A stretch of 11,114 nucleotides of DNA, from positions 1-11,114 of the forward strand of contig JAWUXY010000122.1 of NCBI GenBank assembly GCA_034111105.1, written 5' to 3'. This DNA comes from Bermanella sp034111105 (lineage in GTDB: Bacteria; Pseudomonadota; Gammaproteobacteria; Pseudomonadales; Oceanobacteraceae). Made by a program: the position numbers and the translations under genes. Below, one piece after another: positions 6,050 to 11,114 of the stretch. Positions within the stretch are counted from its first letter, which is position 1, and each line of letters starts with the position of its first letter. A model generated the notes under the pieces. The model saw only the letters and a program-made list of their open reading frames with translations, was not told where the DNA came from and did no database searches.

Positions 6050-6951
6050 TTACGCCACTACTAAAATTACCAAATAATATTTTTGCCAAAATGGAACTAA
6101 ACAATCCAGGGGGGTCACACAAAGTAAGAGCGGCACGTTATATTATTCAAGCGGCTATTGATGACAAAAAAATCATTCCAGGCAAAACCACTGTCATCGA
6201 AAAAACGGGCGGAAATTTTGGTTTTGGTTTACTCACGGCCTGTAAAGAATTCGGTATTAATGTCGAGCTAGCAGTGGGCCTGGGCTTTAGTCTAAAAAAA
6301 CGCCAATACTTAGAATCAATGGGGGCAACACTGATCGGTAAAGATCAACTGCAAGCGGGCAAAAGCCCAAAAGAAGTCGTGCAATATCATCTTGATCACG
6401 CCGAAGCGCTTGGCAAGCATTATTACTTTACCGACCAATTTAATCATAGCGGTAGCCTTTACGGGCATCTTCATTCAACCGGCCCAGAGATCGCACAACA
6501 GCTAAAACAGTTCACAACTAATAAGCAAATCACATTTGTTAGCTGTGCAGGCACAGGGGCCAGTCTAATGGGTATTAGGCAGGCATTGATTCATCAAGGG
6601 TTTGATGTCCACACATGCCTAGTTGAACCTGAAAATAATAATGCAGAACACAACATTTTTAGTGAACATCGATTTGAAGGTATGAATGTCGGCGTGACAC
6701 CACCCTTTTTAGATTGGAACATCGTCGACTCTCGATATCGAGTAAACCAAGCTGACATGCTAGCAACGCAGCAGGCGTTTTCCGTCGAGCACGGATACTT
6801 GGTTGGCAACACCTCAGCTGCCTGCCTCGTAGCCGCGCAGTATTTAGCGAGAACCACGCCCCATAACATTCTTACCATGATCTATGACAGTGGGCTTTGG
6901 TATGACGATTTGCTTAATCACACTAAGAACAACATTACTTGTGCTATTTAA
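6037..6951 (+). CDS. Divergent fold-type II PLP enzyme, cysteine synthase-like
   Basis: This 304-residue enzyme of the beta-family of PLP enzymes resembles O-acetylserine sulfhydrylase. The PLP-binding lysine is Lys29 in NPGGSHKVRAARYII (CysK: NPSFSVKCRIGANMI). The substrate-carboxylate loop is TGGNF (57-61) instead of TSGNT. The phosphate-binding loop is GTGAS (172-176), and the serine facing the pyridine nitrogen is probably Ser285 in MIYDSG. CysK would be about 20 residues longer. The altered loop makes ordinary cysteine synthesis less likely and suits beta-replacement of O-acetylserine by another nucleophile, or a related elimination. The ATG at 6037 has GGAG 8 nt upstream and overlaps the MFS gene; the longer in-frame start at 5971 lies deep in the MFS gene. 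The stop lies 16 nt from the stop of the convergent gene. Confidence 0.85.
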   Translation: MQNLITPLLKLPNNIFAKMELNNPGGSHKVRAARYIIQAAIDDKKIIPGKTTVIEKTGGNFGFGLLTACKEFGINVELAVGLGFSLKKRQYLESMGATLIGKDQLQAGKSPKEVVQYHLDHAEALGKHYYFTDQFNHSGSLYGHLHSTGPEIAQQLKQFTTNKQITFVSCAGTGASLMGIRQALIHQGFDVHTCLVEPENNNAEHNIFSEHRFEGMNVGVTPPFLDWNIVDSRYRVNQADMLATQQAFSVEHGYLVGNTSAACLVAAQYLARTTPHNILTMIYDSGLWYDDLLNHTKNNITCAI

Positions 6952-6967
6952 GATGCTCTAGTCATAG

Positions 6968-8230
6968 CTAAAGATAACGAGCAAATGTATTCGCTAGACT
7001 GCCATCTTTAATCATGATTTCAAGCCATGCATCAACATATTCTTTCCAAATAAGATCCCGAGTCATGAAGAAAGCCTTGGCTGAGTAAGTTAAATTATAT
7101 TCTGGCATTGAGGCGCACAATTTTTGGTGTTTTTTAGATTGAAGCTGCACCTCAATACGGTCCGTTATCATTACATCAGCGCGACCCGCAAGGAGTTCTT
7201 GAAATATTGTTACATTACTATCATGGACAGTTACCTTAGCTTGCTTGATATTATTATCAACAAATCGCTGGTTAGTACCGCCTTTGTTTACAATAACACG
7301 TGTATCACGCGTATCAATTTTAGCTAACGAATTAAAGCGCTCTGTATTAGCACAAAGTGTTATTGGTGTTTTCCCCCCTTCAAGATACACATTAGACATT
7401 AGTCCTATTTGCTGTCGAAATAATTTTTTAGATATGCCGCTCATCATAATGTCATAGCGCTGACTAAGTAGGTCTTGGCTTAAACTGGCCCAAGTTGAAG
7501 GGATAAAGACAGCTTTCACTCCAAGCGATGCTGCTAAGAGTGATGCTAAATCAATATCAACCCCACGACGCAGAGATCCGTCAAAATATGAAAACGGTTC
7601 ATAATCACCTGTAGTACCAACATAAAGGATTTTTTGAGCTAAAATTCGGTCCAATTTTGACGAGTAAACTTTAGGATTAATAGCGGTGAGCGCTTGAAAT
7701 AAGGCGGCCTTATCTTCAAGGCTAACAAAAGCAACATTAATCTCCTGAGTAAATAATGAAAAATCGTACTCGCCACTATAATTTGCCACACCTTGAATAA
7801 TTTTTTGGCCTAATCGAATTAATTCAGGACGAATCTCAGATAAGCTTGGCTCCGTATTATGATCTGCTTGTAATTCATGAGGCAACCCGTGCTCACGCCA
7901 TTTCTGATGATATTGTCGCTGAATGTTTTTATCTAATTCAATTTGGACGCGAAAAAAGTGCTCTATATTCTGTGAAACAAGACCTGCTTTTTTAGCCATA
8001 GCGAGACTCTTACTGATCACTACCGCCTCACGACTTACATCTTCAATAGCGAGCTTGTTGTGCCATTTATGTAAAGCAACGGCTTTCATATAGCTCAAGC
8101 GTATATTCATGTCGGCATAAAGTTTTCTATTTTCGCCCACGTCACAATAAGCAGAGATAGAAAAAATAGAGCATAAAATTAACAAAGCAATTGCGTATAA
8201 TCGCACAGTGCAAGAGCAAAGAATGATCAT
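6968..8230 (-). CDS. Secreted AroQ-gamma chorismate mutase / PheC cyclohexadienyl dehydratase fusion
   Basis: This 420-residue bifunctional protein starts with a signal peptide (hydrophobic core about residues 11-26, cleavage near SAYC-DVG). Residues about 34-186 match periplasmic AroQ-gamma chorismate mutases: NIRLSYMKAVALHKW with Arg44 and Lys55, AIEDVSREAVV, and VQIELDKNIQRQY. Residues about 198-420 match PheC, a solute-binding-protein fold recruited as prephenate/arogenate dehydratase. Its landmarks are VGTTGDYEPFSY, GVDIDLA, YDIMMSGIS, GGKTPITLC, NKGGTNQRF, NVTIFQ and DVMITDRIE. Together the domains would convert chorismate to prephenate and then to phenylpyruvate (or arogenate to Phe) in the periplasm. 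No Shine-Dalgarno precedes the ATG; a TTGCAA-16-TATTGT promoter-like pair lies about 35 nt upstream. It converges on the PLP-enzyme operon, so joint regulation is not indicated. I cannot exclude a start further inside, such as GTG codon 9. Confidence 0.87.
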   Translation of the reverse strand: MIILCSCTVRLYAIALLILCSIFSISAYCDVGENRKLYADMNIRLSYMKAVALHKWHNKLAIEDVSREAVVISKSLAMAKKAGLVSQNIEHFFRVQIELDKNIQRQYHQKWREHGLPHELQADHNTEPSLSEIRPELIRLGQKIIQGVANYSGEYDFSLFTQEINVAFVSLEDKAALFQALTAINPKVYSSKLDRILAQKILYVGTTGDYEPFSYFDGSLRRGVDIDLASLLAASLGVKAVFIPSTWASLSQDLLSQRYDIMMSGISKKLFRQQIGLMSNVYLEGGKTPITLCANTERFNSLAKIDTRDTRVIVNKGGTNQRFVDNNIKQAKVTVHDSNVTIFQELLAGRADVMITDRIEVQLQSKKHQKLCASMPEYNLTYSAKAFFMTRDLIWKEYVDAWLEIMIKDGSLANTFARYL

Positions 8231-8419
8231 AAAAGGGGTTATTACGATAAATAATGGGCTGCAACAATATCACCTAAAATTGATATTGCAAACAACCTAA
8301 AAGTCTCAAAATCAAGCTTATAGAGTCAGGTTAATTGAACAACACGCATCAACAACGACACGCATTATTCTGTACTGAAATACTCATATTAAGACTAAAA
8401 AACCGATAAGCTCATAGTG

Positions 8420-8575
8420 CAACAGACTTTCGTCGCAGAGCACGGTTATTTAGTTGATAACCACCGTCGCCTGTCTTGCTAGTGCACAGCATCTAGCGGA
8501 AATAACAGCCCATAATATAGTCGTATCATTTACGACGGTGTCCAGTGAAACGGCGACGTGCTCAATCGGGCTAAG
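8420..8575 (+). pseudogene. Remnant of the C-terminus of a second cysteine synthase-like PLP gene
   Basis: Read in three successive frames, this stretch translates to QQTFVAEHGYLVDN, then TVACLASAQHLAEITAHNI, then IIYDGVQ-stop-NGDVLNRAK. It aligns along its length with residues 245 to about 294 of the intact PLP enzyme at 6037-6951 (QQAFSVEHGYLVGN, TSAACLVAAQYLARTTPHNI, MIYDSGLWYDDLLNHTK). Two frameshifts, near 8461 and 8525, and a TGA in place of the conserved Trp codon (8546-8548) show it is broken. In the first 14 codons about 13 of 42 bases differ from the intact gene, many at third positions. It therefore descends from a diverged functional paralogue rather than a recent local duplication. 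Similarity is not visible before about 8405. Confidence 0.78.
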
Positions 8576-8677
8576 CCCAAAACCGGTGCTGCTTGTAACG
8601 CACCAGCCATAGCAAACCAAAAGTTCTAACCAATTACACAATAACCCTTTGTCAATGCTAATCATTTCCCCCATTTT

Positions 8678-8705
8678 TTGGTAACCTACTCGACCGTTTT
8701 ATATC
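8678..8705 (+). promoter_or_regulatory. Possible sigma-70 promoter of rep
   Basis: TTGGTA (8678-8683), a 16-bp spacer and TATATC (8700-8705) each match 4 of 6 consensus bases. The predicted start near 8712 leaves a leader of only about 8 nt before the GTG, which has no Shine-Dalgarno, so a nearly leaderless message is possible. Weak evidence. Confidence 0.35.
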
Positions 8706-8719
8706 AGTACTAATCTATT

Positions 8720-10735
8720 GTGAATCATTTAAATCCCCGTCAAAAAGAATCTGTTTTACACATTGATGGCCCGCTATTGGTTTTAGCAGGGGCGGGGTCA
8801 GGTAAAACCAGTGTAATCACCACAAAAATTGCTTACCTCATCGAACAGTGTGGTGTACCGGCGCGCAATATAACGGCTCTCACCTTTACCAATAAAGCGG
8901 CAAAAGAGATGAAAGAGCGGGTCGCTAAGCTGGTCCAAGGTAAAGCCGCCAGCGGTTTAACCGTATCGACATTCCACAATCTAGGCCTGAATATCATCCG
9001 CAAAGAGCATAAGCATTTGGGTATTCGCCCGGGCTTTTCGATTTTTGATGACGGCGACACCAAATCATTGCTCAAAGACATCATGCACCGAGAACACGAT
9101 GCCGATGGTGATATGGTCGATATGATCAAACAAGCCATCGGTACCCTCAAAAATGACTTACTCACCCCAGAGCAAGCCATTCAAATGGCACAAACCCCGC
9201 AAGAAATGTTGGTGGCTCAAACCTATGCAGGTTACGACCGCAGCCTTAAAGCCTACAACGCGGTGGACTTTGACGACCTGATTCGTGTGCCCACTTTATT
9301 ATTAATGAACAACCAAGCGGTTCGTGAAAAGTGGCAAAAAAACACACGCTACCTGTTGGTGGATGAATATCAAGACACCAACACTAGCCAATATGAATTG
9401 GTTAAAATGCTGGTGGGCCATCATGGTAAATTCACTGTGGTAGGGGATGATGATCAATCTATTTACGCTTGGCGTGGTGCAAAACCTGAAAACCTCAGTT
9501 TATTAAAAACCGATTTCCCAAATTTAAAAATCGTCATGCTTGAGCAAAATTATCGCTCAACCGGTTTAATTCTAAACGCTGCCAACCAAGTAATTGAAAA
9601 TAACCCCCATGAGTTTGTTAAGAAACTATGGTCAGACAAGGGTTATGGCGACCCTATTCGCATCGTGAAATGCAAAAGCGAAGATAACGAAGCCGAACGC
9701 ATCGCCACTGAAATTATCGAACATCGCTTACGTCATCAAAGTAAGTACCGTGATTACGCGGTTTTGTTTCGTGGTAACCATCAGTCGCGCTTAATGGAAA
9801 TGAAACTCCAGCAATACCAAGTGCCGTATAAGTTAAGTGGTAGCCAATCGTTCTTTGCTAAAAGTGAAGTAAAAGACATCATGAGTTATTTAAAACTCAT
9901 TGTGAATCCAACGGATGATGCCGCTTTTTTACGCGTAATTAATATCCCGCGTCGCCAAATTGGCCCATCGACGCTTGAAAAACTCACAGAGTATGCCGGC
10001 AAACGCCAACTCAGTTTAATGAGCGCCTCGACCGAGCTAGGCCTTGAACAAATATTACCGCCACTGGCATTAGATAAATTACAGCGCTTTGGTAATTGGA
10101 TCCAAAATACAACCAAGCGTTGTTATACAGACGACCCTGTTCAATCCATCAAAGAAATGGTCCACGACCTTGATTATGAAGCCTGGTTACACCAAACCAG
10201 TAATACGCCAAACATGGCCGAAGCGCGCATGAAAAATGTATGGTTCTTAATTGATAACATTGAGCGCATGCTTACAAAGGCCGAAGAAAATGGCGATGAG
10301 ATGGATATAGAAGATGCCGTCTCTAAATTAATATTGCGTGACATGCTTGAACAACAAGAGCAAGAAGATGAGCTAGACCAAGTGCAACTTATGACACTGC
10401 ATGCATCCAAAGGCTTGGAGTTTCCTTACGTTTGGATAATGGGCTTAGAAGAAGAAATACTGCCACACCGCAACAGCATCGAAGCCGATACGGTAGAAGA
10501 AGAACGTCGTTTAATGTACGTAGGCATCACACGAGCCAAGAAAAATTTAACACTGACCTTAACTGGAAAACGCAAAAGCTATGGTGAAAGTTTTGAACCC
10601 ACACCCAGTCGCTTTTTAGAAGAGCTACCAAAAGATGACATACAACGTGAAGGTTTCGGGGAAGCTAACCCTGAGCAAACACAAGCGAGAGGCGTATCGG
10701 CATTGGCAGGGCTTAAAAACTTAATGAATAATTAA
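8720..10735 (+). CDS. rep: Rep, ATP-dependent 3'-5' DNA helicase (SF1A, UvrD/PcrA-like)
   Basis: This 671-residue superfamily 1 helicase matches E. coli Rep over its full length (673 aa). Motifs are Walker A LAGAGSGKT (residues 22-30), TFTNKAAKEMKERV, VSTFHNLGL, motif II DEYQDT (215-220), VVGDDDQSIYAWRGA, LEQNYRST, the 2B-domain segment NIPRRQIGP, QLMTLHASKGLEFPYVW and EERRLMYVGITRAKK. Rep works with the replisome to remove proteins ahead of forks and assists restart. The QVQLMTLHASKGLEFPYV wording and the short C-terminus favour Rep over UvrD. The GTG start gives MNHLNPRQKESV, which aligns with MRLNPGQQQAV of E. coli. No Shine-Dalgarno is evident before the GTG. It is followed by a strong bidirectional terminator. 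Confidence 0.96.
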   Translation: MNHLNPRQKESVLHIDGPLLVLAGAGSGKTSVITTKIAYLIEQCGVPARNITALTFTNKAAKEMKERVAKLVQGKAASGLTVSTFHNLGLNIIRKEHKHLGIRPGFSIFDDGDTKSLLKDIMHREHDADGDMVDMIKQAIGTLKNDLLTPEQAIQMAQTPQEMLVAQTYAGYDRSLKAYNAVDFDDLIRVPTLLLMNNQAVREKWQKNTRYLLVDEYQDTNTSQYELVKMLVGHHGKFTVVGDDDQSIYAWRGAKPENLSLLKTDFPNLKIVMLEQNYRSTGLILNAANQVIENNPHEFVKKLWSDKGYGDPIRIVKCKSEDNEAERIATEIIEHRLRHQSKYRDYAVLFRGNHQSRLMEMKLQQYQVPYKLSGSQSFFAKSEVKDIMSYLKLIVNPTDDAAFLRVINIPRRQIGPSTLEKLTEYAGKRQLSLMSASTELGLEQILPPLALDKLQRFGNWIQNTTKRCYTDDPVQSIKEMVHDLDYEAWLHQTSNTPNMAEARMKNVWFLIDNIERMLTKAEENGDEMDIEDAVSKLILRDMLEQQEQEDELDQVQLMTLHASKGLEFPYVWIMGLEEEILPHRNSIEADTVEEERRLMYVGITRAKKNLTLTLTGKRKSYGESFEPTPSRFLEELPKDDIQREGFGEANPEQTQARGVSALAGLKNLMNN

Positions 10736-10783
10736 GCCCTCAAACCGAATACGTATATAGTTGTACTTACCTTGAACACCAAT

Positions 10784-10813
10784 AAAAAAGAGTAAACGGA
10801 TTTACTCTTTTTT
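10784..10813. terminator. Bidirectional rho-independent terminator after rep
   Basis: AAAAAAGAGTAAA, the CGGA tetraloop and TTTACTCTTTTTT form a perfect 13-bp inverted repeat with T tracts on both strands. It lies 48 nt after the rep stop and 12 nt from the stop of the convergent gene, so it serves both. Confidence 0.92.
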
Positions 10814-10825
10814 ATTTCTAACATG

Positions 10826-11114
10826 CTAAGGCTTTGCTTTTAAAATCTCGGCAATGTAAGCAGAACCATGTACCGAAAAATCACCTAGTAATCCGCTAAT
10901 AGTTGCCACTAATTGATTAAAACCATCCTCTCCTGCATGTTGATGCACGGTTTGCTCTAATGTATCAATGACGCCTAAGTCAGAATATTCAACCTGACTA
11001 TCTTGAACATATTCATAAGGGAAACTCTCTATCAATATGTCTCCCACATCATCGGCTTTATCCAATGAAACCTTCGCGAACACCTCGATCACATCGCTCT
11101 CTTTATAACCTGTA
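10826..11114 (-). CDS. Hypothetical protein, C-terminal part (reading frame runs off the window)
   Basis: Ninety-five codons are visible, open to the window edge, and end at the TAG at 10826-10828. The protein is acidic and soluble-looking, with no signal peptide or membrane segment. It includes DKADDVGDILIESFPYEYVQ, a central VIDTLEQTVHQHAGEDGFNQL region and the ending VHGSAYIAEILKAKP. I do not recognise the family. An internal GTG at 11092 is a possible start (AGAG a few bases upstream), giving 88 residues, but the frame stays open past it, so truncation by the window is more likely. It is a real gene on the evidence of its coding-like composition and the shared terminator with rep. Confidence 0.6.
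   Translation of the reverse strand, partial: TGYKESDVIEVFAKVSLDKADDVGDILIESFPYEYVQDSQVEYSDLGVIDTLEQTVHQHAGEDGFNQLVATISGLLGDFSVHGSAYIAEILKAKP

Larger units (their letters stand above)
8231..8719. other. Intergenic region between aroQ-pheC gene and rep
   Basis: This 489-bp gap lies between divergently transcribed genes. It holds the minus-strand promoter-like pair for the fusion gene (about 8270-8300), a decayed PLP-enzyme fragment (8420-8575, listed separately) and a plausible rep promoter near 8678-8705. The stretches 8300-8410 and 8580-8675 show nothing I can assign. Short reading frames here on either strand have no family resemblance or ribosome-binding site. Confidence 0.6.

Noticed and set aside
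8450..8674. 74-residue minus-strand reading frame in the gap before rep
   Set aside because: It runs antisense to the PLP-gene fossil, has no ribosome-binding site and resembles nothing.
3169..8719. Possible insertion-sequence or integrative-element boundaries around the accessory block
   Set aside because: I found no terminal inverted repeats, flanking direct repeats, integrase, transposase or tRNA gene; similar short words such as AGTGCATAG at 1266 and 3160 are too short to count.
1..11114. CRISPR arrays, tRNA or rRNA genes
   Set aside because: No regularly spaced repeats, cloverleaf-like sequence or rRNA-like stretch was seen on either strand.

Overview
The window looks like chromosome of a marine gammaproteobacterium, possibly Oceanospirillales-like. 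I infer this from moderate-to-low GC by eye, acidic outer-membrane protein loops, and the housekeeping set glnK, ubiK, comM and rep. From memory, the same set sits close together in Pseudomonas chromosomes. Taxonomy was not tested by any search.

Left region (1-1326): on the minus strand, a signal-peptide-bearing beta-barrel protein of the TIGR02001/TorF putative porin family lies upstream of the start of a P-II protein gene (glnK, cut by the window edge; amtB would be expected next, outside). A perfect 10-bp hairpin with a T tract separates the two. The upstream gap holds a good sigma-54 promoter match and two 17-bp NtrC-like sites exactly 42 bp apart. The porin gene therefore looks like part of the nitrogen-starvation response.

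Housekeeping block (1327-3168): ubiK (ubiquinone biosynthesis accessory factor) and comM (Mg-chelatase-like AAA+ helicase for natural transformation), both on the plus strand.

Accessory block (about 3169-8700), between comM and rep: four overlapping plus-strand genes form one translationally coupled operon. They encode a CysE-like serine acetyltransferase, an AlaX-type trans-editing aminoacyl-tRNA deacylase, an MFS transporter, and a divergent fold-type II PLP enzyme of the cysteine synthase kind. Read together, they suggest O-acetylation of serine (or a relative), beta-replacement to a non-standard amino acid, export of it, and hydrolysis of any tRNA mischarged with it. I know of no described system with this exact composition. 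A convergent minus-strand gene follows, encoding a secreted fusion of AroQ-gamma chorismate mutase and PheC cyclohexadienyl dehydratase. Between that gene and rep lies a decayed remnant of the C-terminus of a second, diverged copy of the PLP enzyme, with two frameshifts and a stop. This suggests the locus once held another, related gene.

Right region (8700-11114): rep (ATP-dependent 3'-5' DNA helicase, GTG start), a strong bidirectional terminator, and the 3' part of an unrecognised minus-strand gene running off the window.
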